Positions 26,796 through 35,570 of a stretch of DNA of 36,937 nt are shown one piece after another. Location: NCBI GenBank assembly GCA_017504655.1, contig JAFVQT010000031.1:1-36937 (forward strand), given 5' to 3'. The notes beneath the pieces were generated by a model. That model did no database searches, was not told the DNA's origin, and saw only the letters and a program-made list of their open reading frames with translations. Within the stretch, counting starts at the first letter, position 1. Each line of letters starts with the position of its first letter. A program made the position numbers and the translations under genes. The stretch is from Clostridia bacterium (GTDB taxonomy: Bacteria; Bacillota; Clostridia; Christensenellales; Borkfalkiaceae).

Positions 26796-26808
26796 TAAGG
26801 AGATGTAT

Positions 26809-27732
26809 ATGAGAAAATTTTTGAAATTAATTTTAAGCTTTACGATTTTTTCCGTCATAGTTTTTACCGCTGCTTCCTGCAGTACTAAATGTAATCACGT
26901 TTGGAAGGAAGCAACGTGTACGTCTGCAAAGACGTGTACGGTTTGTAATGCCGTCCGTGGCGAGGCTTTGGGTCATAGCGGTGGAGAAGCAACCTGTTTG
27001 GCAAGGGCTACGTGCGAAAGATGTGGCGAAGAATATGGCGAAAAGCCTGACCATATTTGGGTTGAAGCTTCTTGCGAAATGGCAAAACATTGCGAGGTTT
27101 GCTTGCAAGAGGAGGGTGAGGCCTTAGGTCATACCGGTGGCACGGCTACCTGCGTTGATAAGGCCGTTTGTGAAAGATGTCAAAAGGAATACGGTACTGT
27201 TGATTTTTCCAATCACCTTGACAGATATCAATACGTAAAGACAGCAACCACACACAGGGAACACTGTAACTGTTGCGGTAACGATATTGGCGACGAAGAG
27301 CCTCACAGCTTTGTAAACGGCACTTGCGAGGTTTGCGGTTATACACCTACTGTTGCGGTGTCTGACGCTCAAGCCCAAGCAGGAGAAGCAGTTACCTTGT
27401 CTGTAAGCTTAACAGACACTGTTGGTATTGCAGGGCTTCAAATTACAGTTCGTTTTGACCCAAGCAGATTTACTCTTGCATCGGTAGAGCAGGGTGAGAT
27501 TTTTGAGGATTTCATTTTTACAGCATCGAGCAATTTAGCTAACGGAAGCGTGTTTATGTGGGACGGAGCTGCTGAGTCTGTAGAAAACGGAGAGTTATTA
27601 TCTCTTACCTTTAACGTAGGTGACGGCATTTCGGCAGGTGACTACGTTGTTGAAATTACAGTCAGTGCATATGACGTAGAGATGAACGAAATAAGCTTGA
27701 CAATAGTAAACGGTAAAATAACCGTCGCATAA
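26809..27732 (+). CDS. cohesin-bearing lipoprotein 1
   Basis: This 307-residue lipoprotein has a signal peptide ending in lipobox TAASC (Cys24). Residues about 28-175 hold Cys-rich modules of the form ATCxxxxxCxxC followed by GEALGHxGG, related to those in the giants. The C-terminal 130 residues form a cohesin-like module: a beta-rich opening, FDPSRFTLASVEQG, the FMWDG motif shared by all four cohesins here, LLSLTFNVG and a final NGKITVA. There is no dockerin. I start at the ATG at 26809 because the ATG two codons earlier touches the AAGGAG site, while this one is 6 bases away. It is probably a membrane anchor for dockerin-bearing partners (inference), co-transcribed with the next two genes. 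Confidence 0.85.
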   Translation: MRKFLKLILSFTIFSVIVFTAASCSTKCNHVWKEATCTSAKTCTVCNAVRGEALGHSGGEATCLARATCERCGEEYGEKPDHIWVEASCEMAKHCEVCLQEEGEALGHTGGTATCVDKAVCERCQKEYGTVDFSNHLDRYQYVKTATTHREHCNCCGNDIGDEEPHSFVNGTCEVCGYTPTVAVSDAQAQAGEAVTLSVSLTDTVGIAGLQITVRFDPSRFTLASVEQGEIFEDFIFTASSNLANGSVFMWDGAAESVENGELLSLTFNVGDGISAGDYVVEITVSAYDVEMNEISLTIVNGKITVA

Positions 27733-27750
27733 GATAAAAGGAGAGGATTT

Positions 27751-28608
27751 ATGAAAAGAAGGATTATTTCTTTTATATTGATGCTTACGGTTGTGTTAAC
27801 TTGCACAGCGTTAACGTCATGTAAAAAGAAGTCGAAAGACAGCAGCTGTTCACATAACTGGAAGCAAGCGACGTGTACAAGACCCGAAACTTGCAGTGAG
27901 TGTGGCAAAACGAGGGGTAGCGCGCTCGGTCACACAGGTGGTCAGGCAACCTGTAGCGCACCGGCGGTATGTACCCGTTGCGGCACGTCTTACGGCGAGG
28001 CAAGCGGACACGTCTGGGTAGCAGGTACTTGTACCGACGAGAGATACTGTTCACTTTGTTACGTAGAAGACGGTATTGATGAAAACAATCACCACGGCAC
28101 TGTTTCTTGGATAAAGACTGCAGGCGGTCATACTCAAGGCTATACCTGTTGCGGTGCTTTAATCGGTAGTGAGCAGCCTCATAATTTAGTCAACGGTGTT
28201 TGCTCTGACTGTGGATTTGCTCCAACGGTAAGTGTTTCAAGCGTAAGCGGAGCTGTAGGTCAAACTGTTACTGTAACGGTTAGCTTGACTGACAATCCGG
28301 GCTTAACCGGTATGGAAATAAAAATATATTTCGATGCAAGTAAGCTCACTCTTACAAGTGTTTCAAACGGAACTGCGTTAAACGGGTTAACCTTTACCGC
28401 ATCGGATAATTTAGGTAACGGATGTAAATGCATGTGGGACGGCGTTTCTGTTGCCACAAACGAGGGCGACATGCTCACGTTGACGTTTACTGTAAATCAA
28501 AATGCAACTCAAGGCGAATATTCAATAGGGGTTGAGGTTAAGGGTTACGACGATGACCTCGCACAAATCAATTTTGTGACTAACGACGGCTCAATAACCG
28601 TACAATAA
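27751..28608 (+). CDS. cohesin-bearing lipoprotein 2
   Basis: This 285-residue lipoprotein is a paralogue of the preceding one, with the same layout: lipobox ALTSC (Cys24), a lysine-rich start of the mature protein, Cys modules (about 33-155, ATCTRPETCSECG and GHTGGQATC type) and a C-terminal cohesin-like module (about 158-285) with FDASKLTLTSVSNG, CMWDG and LTLTFTV, ending GSITVQ. It has no dockerin. AGGAG lies before the ATG, and gaps of 18 and 10 bases to its neighbours indicate one transcript with lipoprotein 1 and the second giant. The pair presumably arose by tandem duplication and diverged, which may give two anchor specificities. Confidence 0.85.
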   Translation: MKRRIISFILMLTVVLTCTALTSCKKKSKDSSCSHNWKQATCTRPETCSECGKTRGSALGHTGGQATCSAPAVCTRCGTSYGEASGHVWVAGTCTDERYCSLCYVEDGIDENNHHGTVSWIKTAGGHTQGYTCCGALIGSEQPHNLVNGVCSDCGFAPTVSVSSVSGAVGQTVTVTVSLTDNPGLTGMEIKIYFDASKLTLTSVSNGTALNGLTFTASDNLGNGCKCMWDGVSVATNEGDMLTLTFTVNQNATQGEYSIGVEVKGYDDDLAQINFVTNDGSITVQ

Positions 28609-28618
28609 AGGAGAAATT

Positions 28619-31600
28619 ATGAAAAAGGTTAAAAAGGCATTAAAAACAAGAAGAATAATAGCTTTTTTAGTAGCTCTTGTTATGCTGTTTGGCTTTATGC
28701 CAAAGATTGACTTAAGGGCAAACGCTGCTGCGCCGACTTCTTATACGGATATCAATCCGGGTTCCAGCGCATCGGTTAGCATAACCTCCTCCGGCGGTGC
28801 AAAGTATTTTAGATTTGTGCCATCTCAAAGCGGAGATTATACGTTCTATTCGTCCAATTATTCGGGTGACCCATTCGTATATTTATTAAACGCTTCAGGA
28901 AGTCAGCTTTCATATAATGACGATGGCGGTGCAAATTTCAACTTTTCACTTACTTACTATTGCACGGCAGGTACTGTTTATTATATTATGGCGGCTATGC
29001 ACAGCTCTAATACAGGCTCGTATACTCTTCACGTAAGCTCTGCTCCAAATCCAACTCCGGACCCAACTCCGGACCCCATTGTACCGGGTGGAGATGCGTT
29101 AGAAACAACAGCAGGGGCTAACACCTATTCGATTTTTAACAGTGGGTGTTCTTCTGCAGACGGAACAAAATATTCGGGTAGTCAGGGAAGTGATTGCAAT
29201 CCGGATAGCCATTCATATAATAACAGTGAATATGATATATATGGGCAGATGCCATCAAATTCTTATCTAATTCTTGGTATGGGTGTTTCGTTTAACGTAA
29301 GTGGACAGGTTACTGAAAGAGCAACGTTAACGGTAAGAGCATACGACGTAGACGAAGAATCTGGCGAAAGAGATGAAGTATACTTGGTTGATGAAACTGT
29401 AGGCTCAAGAGTCATGGTGGGTTGTTTGACTGGTATGGATGACACGTGGAGCACGTCTACAATTAATATTGATAATTCCAATTTTACTGCTGGGCATAAT
29501 TATAGATTTGAGGTTAAAATTACAGATACTTCCGGTAGTGCTGTTTGGTGGGTGTATATAAGAACCGTGTCTTTACAGTTAACCATAGAAGGAGATCCTG
29601 ATCCTGACCCTGTTGTTCCGGTAATTATAGAAAATGAGTTTCAAGCATCAATTTCCAGTAGTGGACTTATAACAACAAACCTTTATTTAAAAACGTCTTT
29701 AGATGTTGTTTATACTCTTGAATATACAGCAAATATCTCTAATACTCAAAGAGGCGGTACTCAAGGGCAGACAGTAACTTCAACAAATGCAGGAATAAAC
29801 AAGCAAGTTACGTTCCAACTTGAAAGTGGTGCACCAAAGGGCAGCTATCTTATAGTTGTAATTTTAAAGGATTCTTTAGGTAATACCGTAGTAACGTATC
29901 AAACAGTTGCAGGCTACGATTATAGTGCAGTAAGCTATGATGCAAACGGTGGATCCAATAACCTTCCAATAGATACGCAAGCTTATTCTTCTGGAAGCAC
30001 AGTAACGGCATTATTTGACTATATACCATCAAGAAGCGGTTATATATTCCTCGGTTGGTCAACTGATAGAGATGCAACCGAGCCAACGTATACCGAAAAC
30101 GGTGTAAATACGTTTACAATTGGTTCTTCAGACGTTGTTTTATATGCAGTTTGGCAAGAAGAGATTGTAGAGCCAACTCCAGACCCAACTCCAGACCCAA
30201 CTCCAGATTATTATGACGTTTGGGACGGTAGCATAGACACCTCTTGGTATAATTCTGCAGACACGGAATTTACCATTTACACCGCGGAACAGCTTGCAGG
30301 TCTTGCATACCTTGTAAATAACGGAAACACGTTCAGCGGAAAGATGATTTACCTTGGAAATAACATTGATCTGGCTAATCGCGAATGGACGCCGATTGGT
30401 AAGGGAAGTACGACTGATGGCCGAGACTGTTCAATTCTCGCCTTTTCTGGAACTTTTAACGGAAACGGTCGTTATATTTTCGGACTTAATCTTAATGTAA
30501 CTTCGCTTAAAAGAGCCGGGCTCTTTGGTACACTGAACAATGCAACGGTAACCATGCTTGGCGTTAAGGATTCCAATGTTACAATTACACAACAATATTT
30601 AATATCAGGTGGTGTAATTGCGGGTACTGCAAATAATTCCATTATTACAAAATGTGACGTTTCAGGTGAGGTAAGTGTAATAGATACAGCGGTTGGTAAT
30701 TCGCGTTGGGCGGCTGCCGGCATGATTGTGGGGTATACAACCGGTTCTGTAGTGATAGATTCCTGCATTGCGAACGGAAGTGTTAGCGGTAGTATGCCCA
30801 ACGATTGGAACGCATATGTAGGAGGAATTGTAGGTGAGGTAGATTACTATGCCGGTAATACTACCGTTTCCAATGCATATTTCTACGGTCAGATATATGC
30901 GTATGGATATGATAGTGGATACGCAGGCGGAATAATAGGAGCTAAATTTGGAACTGCCTCGATAAATAATTGTTTTGCCGTTGCCGATATCACCAGTTCG
31001 GATTATGCGGATGCGATGTCTCCTGAGGTTAACAATAGCCGTCCTACAACGTCGAACTCTTATTATTCGAGTGCAACATCTTCTATTCTTGCAACCTCGA
31101 CATCTTTGTCTAACCTCCAAACCCAATCTTGGATAGAAACGAATCTCGGTTGGGATTTTGATACAGTTTGGGAATTTAACGGTTCAAGTGAATACCCTGT
31201 ACTTCAAGGCTTTGGCGAAGTTTCGCCTAACCCACCTCACGTTCATTCATACGAAGAAGCTTCACGTACTGACGCTACTTGTACTACAGACGGTATAGTT
31301 GTGAATACGTGCTCTCTTTGCGGAGAAGACGAGGAAATTGCCATTCCTAAGCTCGGACATGATTATGTGAGCGGCATATGCTCTCGCTGCGGAGAAGAAG
31401 AATATTCTGCTGACGTTTGGGACGGAAGCATAGCAAACGGCTTTGGTGGAGGTACAGGTTCTCAAGCAGACCCATATCTTATATATACCTCAGCACAACT
31501 TGCATACCTTGCAAGTTCAACAAACGCAGGCAACAGTTATTCTGGTAAGAATTTCAAGTTAATGAACAACCTTGACCTTAACAACATTGAATGGACGCCG

Positions 31601-34600
31601 ATTGGAAAGGGAACGCAACAAACCGGCAACTGTAATATAGAATTATCTTATTTTTCAGGTGCATTTAACGGAAATTATCATACAGTAAGTAATGTTTCAA
31701 TTACACAAAACAACACGTCGTTTAACGGGTTGTTCGGTGCATTGAAAAATGCTACTGTTGAGTGCTTAACTGTAGATGGTGTAAATATAAATCAAATAAC
31801 GTCCTATAGGAACAAATGCGGAGGTATTGCGGGAATTGCTGAAAACTCTACGATTCGCCTGTGTAGTACTAACGTTGTTCTCAGAGGCTATGCAACGAGT
31901 CACCCTGCAAGCTTTGGAGGCCTTTTAGGAATTGCAACGGGCAATGTTGAAATTGACAATTGCTTAGCAGTAGTCGATATTAGTGGCGGCGGTCATTGCG
32001 CAGGGCTTGTTGGTGGGGTATATCACAGCGGAAGCCTTACATTGGACAATTGTTATGCAACTGGCAATATCGTTGAAACAGGTGCCGGATCCTCATCCAC
32101 TGTCAAAGTCGCAGGCGGACATGCTGGGTATAATAACCCTGACTCTAGAGGTATCTCTATTTGTAATAGTTTCTTCTCCGGAACGGTAACGGGTAGCAAT
32201 GGGGTGTATTTGTATTCAGAAAGAGCGGATGCTACAAATTGTTACCACAGCAATTCTACAAACGTTTCTAACTTCAAATCTCAATCATGGATAGAAACAA
32301 ATCTTGGTTGGGATTTTGATACAGTTTGGGAATTTAACGGCTCAAGCGAATACCCAGTACTTCAAGGCTTTGGAAATGCAAATCCTAACCCTCCTCACGT
32401 TCATTCATACGAAGAAGCTTCACGTACTGACGCTACTTGTACTACAGACGGTATAGTAGAATATGCTTGTTCTTGTGGCGCAACGAGAGTTGAGATTATT
32501 CCAGCACACGGACACAATATCGAAACTACTGTAGAAACAGAGGTTAGCTGTACGACAGACGGCCTTATCGTTGACCGCTGTACAAACACCGGCTGTGATT
32601 ACGAGAGAGCAACTGTAATTCACGGCGAGCACAATTACTCAATAACTGACAGCCAAGAGGCTACTTGCGATACTCCGGGTTATATTGAATACACGTGTTC
32701 AATCTGTGGTAACGTAAACGTTGAAACTATCGAAGCGGGTATGCATAACTACGTAGAAAGCTCAAGAGAAGAGCCTCAAGTAGACGTAGAAGGAAGCATT
32801 ACTTATACGTGTACAATTTGTCACGACAGCTATTCAATAGTAATACCTGCGCTTTTACCTGTACTTAAAAATTCAGCAGTACTCCTTATTCAAGATTCAC
32901 TTCCATGGGCAGAGGACGTAAACTCTACGCTTTTAGAGGTTCTTGTAGACAGAGGAGTGGTATCATACTATAACATTATAAATACAAGTGCTCTTGCAAA
33001 CTATGATTTATCTCAATACGGAGTTGTTTTTATTGCAAACGACCAATCAACTGCAATGTACAACAGACTTGCTGCAAATTCAGACAAGCTTGAGAATTAC
33101 GTAAGAGCAGGCGGTAACCTTATTTACGGTGCCTGTGACGAGGGCTGGGGTGGATGCGGTTCGCTTACACACGCTCTTCCGGGAGGAGTTACGTCTGCAA
33201 ACTACTACAGCGTACACAACTATATCGTAAATGAGCTTCACCCAATCGTAACGGGTGTTTACACCGACAACAGAAGCTTAAGAGACGAGCTTTTAAAGGG
33301 TAACTACTGTAGCCATACTTACTTTAATGCAAATACTCTTCCTGCAGACGCGAATATTATTCTTCGTGATGCAAACGGTAACCCGACACTCGTGGAGTAT
33401 AATCTTGGCGAGGGTACTGTAATTGCATCAGGTCTTACTTGGGAATATTTCTACGTAAGAAATCACTACGGAATGGCAACCAACTATTCAAAATACGTTT
33501 ACGATGACCTTGTAACGTACATGGTTTATATGTCAAATACTTGTGAGCACAGCTATGAAATAGTAGAAACCGTAGATCCTACATGTGAGGAAAACGGATA
33601 TACGAAATATGTATGTACCCTTTGTGCTTATGAATATATGGGAGATATAGTAGTAGCTCCCGGACATCAAGAAGGCGATTGGATAATCGACTTAGAGCCA
33701 ACCTGCGGTGAAACAGGCTTAAAGCATACCGAATGTATAGATTGCGGACATTTTGTTCAAGAAAACGTATCAATTCCTGCAACCGGCGAGCACGAAGAAA
33801 GCGATTGGATAATCGACGTAGAGCCAACCTGCGGTGAAACAGGCTTAAAGCATACCGAATGTATAGTTTGCGGACATCCTATACAAGTAGACGTATTAAT
33901 TCCTGCAACGGGTGAGCACGTAGAGAGCGATTGGATAATCGACTTAGAGCCAACCTGCGGTGAAACAGGCTTAAAGCATACCGAATGTATAGTTTGCGGA
34001 CATCCTATGCAAGTAGACGTATTAATTCCTGCAACGGGTGAGCACGTAGAGAGCGATTGGATAATCGACTTAGAGCCAACCTGCACTCAAGACGGCTTAA
34101 AGCATACCGAATGCTTAGTTTGCGGACATCCTATGCAAGTAGGCGTATCAATCCCTGCAACGGGACACAGCGAAAGCGATTGGATAATCGATAGATATGC
34201 AACCTGCCTTGAAAACGGTTCAAAACATACAGAATGCTTCGTTTGCGGTGGCTGGGTAAGAGAAGAAATAATCTATGCTCGTGGCTATCACGTAGAAGGT
34301 GATTGGATAATCGACGTAGAGCCAACCTGCACAACAGACGGTCAAAAGCATACCGAGTGTGTAGACTGCGGAAATATTGTATCGGTTGAGCCGATTCCTG
34401 CGCTCGGACACGACGTAAGTGATTGGATAATCGAGAGAGAAGCAACTGCAACAACTCCTGGCTGGCGCTATAAAGAATGCTTAAGATGCGGTTTAGAGGT
34501 AGACGGAGAAGAAATTGCCGTTCGTGCTAAAATCAAGATAGCAGACGTAACAGCAAGTGTCGGTTCCGTAGTAGAAGTAGCTGTAAGCGTAGAAAACAAC

Positions 34601-35110
34601 CCTGGCGTTTTAGGTGCTGTGTTGACAATCGACTACGATACAGAGCTTGAGCTTATTTCTGCAAGAGCAGGCAATGCGTGGACGATGCTTACTTTAACTA
34701 ATCCTGCATATTATACTTCACCTTGTAACTTTGTATGGGACGGTGTAAGCGGTGCAGATACCAGCGACGGTGACATTATTATTCTTACGTTCAGAGTTTC
34801 AGACAGTGCGCGCGTAGGCTCAGTATACGGTGTCAGAGCATCCTATACAAGCGGTAACCTGTTAAACGGTAGCCTTGAAAGTATTGATATGGATATCCAC
34901 AACGGTTCTGTAGAAATAGACGTAATAAAAGGTGACGTAAACAGCGACGGTACAGTAGACGTAGCAGACGTAGTAGCTCTTCGCCGTTATTTAGCGGGCG
35001 GTTACAACGTAACTATCGAGTGGATACAGTCTGACATTGACGAGGACGGAATGATAACCGTAGCAGACGTAGTATTACTTCGTCGTTACATCGTTAACGG
35101 ACAGTTTTAA
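28619..35110 (+). CDS. giant secreted surface protein 2 with GLUG regions, GATase-like domain, cohesin and dockerin
   Basis: This is a 2163-residue exported protein. After a signal peptide (to about 37, cleavage near NAAA) come a PPC-like beta domain (44-145), a Pro-Thr-Asp linker, the domain shared with giant 1 (about 163-320), an InlB-type B-repeat (about 438-514), a second PTPD linker, GLUG region 1 (532-870), one Cys/His module and a short one, GLUG region 2 (931-1250), four modules, a Rossmann-like domain (about 1413-1640, AVLLIQD, AGGNLIYGA, EGTVIASG) resembling class I glutamine-amidotransferase folds, eight more modules (1641-1965), a cohesin (about 1969-2098) and a dockerin (2103-2163, loops DVNSDGTVDVAD and DIDEDGMITVAD). 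AGGAG follows the previous stop closely. No catalytic glycosidase is seen. Confidence 0.9.
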   Translation: MKKVKKALKTRRIIAFLVALVMLFGFMPKIDLRANAAAPTSYTDINPGSSASVSITSSGGAKYFRFVPSQSGDYTFYSSNYSGDPFVYLLNASGSQLSYNDDGGANFNFSLTYYCTAGTVYYIMAAMHSSNTGSYTLHVSSAPNPTPDPTPDPIVPGGDALETTAGANTYSIFNSGCSSADGTKYSGSQGSDCNPDSHSYNNSEYDIYGQMPSNSYLILGMGVSFNVSGQVTERATLTVRAYDVDEESGERDEVYLVDETVGSRVMVGCLTGMDDTWSTSTINIDNSNFTAGHNYRFEVKITDTSGSAVWWVYIRTVSLQLTIEGDPDPDPVVPVIIENEFQASISSSGLITTNLYLKTSLDVVYTLEYTANISNTQRGGTQGQTVTSTNAGINKQVTFQLESGAPKGSYLIVVILKDSLGNTVVTYQTVAGYDYSAVSYDANGGSNNLPIDTQAYSSGSTVTALFDYIPSRSGYIFLGWSTDRDATEPTYTENGVNTFTIGSSDVVLYAVWQEEIVEPTPDPTPDPTPDYYDVWDGSIDTSWYNSADTEFTIYTAEQLAGLAYLVNNGNTFSGKMIYLGNNIDLANREWTPIGKGSTTDGRDCSILAFSGTFNGNGRYIFGLNLNVTSLKRAGLFGTLNNATVTMLGVKDSNVTITQQYLISGGVIAGTANNSIITKCDVSGEVSVIDTAVGNSRWAAAGMIVGYTTGSVVIDSCIANGSVSGSMPNDWNAYVGGIVGEVDYYAGNTTVSNAYFYGQIYAYGYDSGYAGGIIGAKFGTASINNCFAVADITSSDYADAMSPEVNNSRPTTSNSYYSSATSSILATSTSLSNLQTQSWIETNLGWDFDTVWEFNGSSEYPVLQGFGEVSPNPPHVHSYEEASRTDATCTTDGIVVNTCSLCGEDEEIAIPKLGHDYVSGICSRCGEEEYSADVWDGSIANGFGGGTGSQADPYLIYTSAQLAYLASSTNAGNSYSGKNFKLMNNLDLNNIEWTPIGKGTQQTGNCNIELSYFSGAFNGNYHTVSNVSITQNNTSFNGLFGALKNATVECLTVDGVNINQITSYRNKCGGIAGIAENSTIRLCSTNVVLRGYATSHPASFGGLLGIATGNVEIDNCLAVVDISGGGHCAGLVGGVYHSGSLTLDNCYATGNIVETGAGSSSTVKVAGGHAGYNNPDSRGISICNSFFSGTVTGSNGVYLYSERADATNCYHSNSTNVSNFKSQSWIETNLGWDFDTVWEFNGSSEYPVLQGFGNANPNPPHVHSYEEASRTDATCTTDGIVEYACSCGATRVEIIPAHGHNIETTVETEVSCTTDGLIVDRCTNTGCDYERATVIHGEHNYSITDSQEATCDTPGYIEYTCSICGNVNVETIEAGMHNYVESSREEPQVDVEGSITYTCTICHDSYSIVIPALLPVLKNSAVLLIQDSLPWAEDVNSTLLEVLVDRGVVSYYNIINTSALANYDLSQYGVVFIANDQSTAMYNRLAANSDKLENYVRAGGNLIYGACDEGWGGCGSLTHALPGGVTSANYYSVHNYIVNELHPIVTGVYTDNRSLRDELLKGNYCSHTYFNANTLPADANIILRDANGNPTLVEYNLGEGTVIASGLTWEYFYVRNHYGMATNYSKYVYDDLVTYMVYMSNTCEHSYEIVETVDPTCEENGYTKYVCTLCAYEYMGDIVVAPGHQEGDWIIDLEPTCGETGLKHTECIDCGHFVQENVSIPATGEHEESDWIIDVEPTCGETGLKHTECIVCGHPIQVDVLIPATGEHVESDWIIDLEPTCGETGLKHTECIVCGHPMQVDVLIPATGEHVESDWIIDLEPTCTQDGLKHTECLVCGHPMQVGVSIPATGHSESDWIIDRYATCLENGSKHTECFVCGGWVREEIIYARGYHVEGDWIIDVEPTCTTDGQKHTECVDCGNIVSVEPIPALGHDVSDWIIEREATATTPGWRYKECLRCGLEVDGEEIAVRAKIKIADVTASVGSVVEVAVSVENNPGVLGAVLTIDYDTELELISARAGNAWTMLTLTNPAYYTSPCNFVWDGVSGADTSDGDIIILTFRVSDSARVGSVYGVRASYTSGNLLNGSLESIDMDIHNGSVEIDVIKGDVNSDGTVDVADVVALRRYLAGGYNVTIEWIQSDIDEDGMITVADVVLLRRYIVNGQF
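30175..30208 (+). repeat. 12-bp tandem repeats encoding a PTPD linker
   Basis: CCAACTCCAGAC-type units repeat nearly three times; a diverged two-unit version lies at about 29048-29077. They encode extracellular Pro-Thr-Asp linkers between domains of the second giant. Confidence 0.85.
31235..32457 (+). repeat. 65-bp exact direct repeats flanking GLUG region 2
   Basis: Bases 31235-31299 and 32393-32457 are identical, and about 100 bases before each copy are also closely similar (from about 31129 and 32287). The copies bracket the second GLUG region in frame, 1158 bp apart (386 codons). Confidence 0.9.
33677..34540 (+). repeat. tandem 120-126-bp repeats encoding Cys/His modules
   Basis: GATTGGATAATCGA starts seven successive units at 33677, 33803, 33929, 34055, 34178, 34301 and 34421 (spacings 126, 126, 126, 123, 123, 120). 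By my comparison the units at 33803 and 33929 differ at 2 of 126 positions, so duplication or gene conversion is recent. Confidence 0.95.
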
Positions 35111-35167
35111 TCTTTTAAATCTTGTCTGTTACAAGGCGTGACAAAGGATAAGATTAAAAAAATCAAT

Positions 35168-35203
35168 AATAGCCGTTGCGCTTTTAGGCGCAACGGCTAT
35201 TTT
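35168..35203 (+). terminator. intrinsic terminator after the second giant gene
   Basis: A perfect 14-bp stem, AATAGCCGTTGCGC/GCGCAACGGCTATT, with a 6-base loop is followed by a short T-run. Confidence 0.93.
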
Positions 35204-35261
35204 AAATTATTGTCCTTCTTGTTTTAGACGCAAAAGAAAATGAAATTTTCATAAATCCTAC

Positions 35262-35280
35262 TCTATAAGTCGATTAATTG
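35262..35280 (+). repeat. intergenic motif copy 6
   Basis: TCTATAAGTCGATTAATTG lies about 150 bases after the second giant gene, beyond its terminator, in the same orientation. The rest of 35281-35460 is AT-rich and shows only a weak CTATT/AATAG hairpin near 35302-35316; I see no gene there. Confidence 0.7.
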
Positions 35281-35467
35281 ATTAATTATATTAAAATAAC
35301 ACTATTTTTAGAATAGGGTTTTACACTATAAAAACGGGGAAATAAATATTCCTTCATTGTTTGATTAAGTGTTGCGCATAAAAACGACAAACCCAAGCAA
35401 AAAGTGCAAAATTAAAAACTCTATTTATGCTGTGTATTTTTTTACCCTTTTAGGATATTTGTAGCCA

Positions 35468-35496
35468 TTGAAAACAAAATGCCTATGTAGTATAAT
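35468..35496 (+). promoter_or_regulatory. promoter for the small peptide and secreted protein genes
   Basis: TTGAAA (35468-35473) and TATAAT (35491-35496) have a 17-bp spacer, with a leader of about 70 bases ahead of an AAGGAG site. Confidence 0.8.
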
Positions 35497-35570
35497 GAAA
35501 ATATGATGGTTCATTCTAATGGTGATTGATTTTGTAAAATTTTTCACTAAAAAATTAAGGAGAATGTTTT

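Noticed and set aside
33677..34075. GATTGGATAATCGACTTAG inside the repeats resembles the intergenic motif in reverse (AATCGACTTATAG).
   Set aside because: Here it encodes the conserved WIIDLE residues and lacks the TATAAG core, so the likeness is probably chance.
33757..34086. A 109-codon minus-strand frame with a repeated cysteine-containing pattern inside giant 2.
   Set aside because: It is the antisense of the near-identical 126-bp units, has no ribosome binding site, and its repeats only mirror those of the real gene.
33677..34540. Regularly spaced repeats that could suggest a CRISPR array.
   Set aside because: The period is 120-126 bp, the whole unit is similar rather than alternating repeat and spacer, and the region is in frame within a long coding sequence.
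20971..35110. The region as a conventional cellulosome gene cluster.
   Set aside because: No glycoside hydrolase, esterase, lyase or carbohydrate-binding module is recognisable, and no scaffoldin with multiple cohesins is present.
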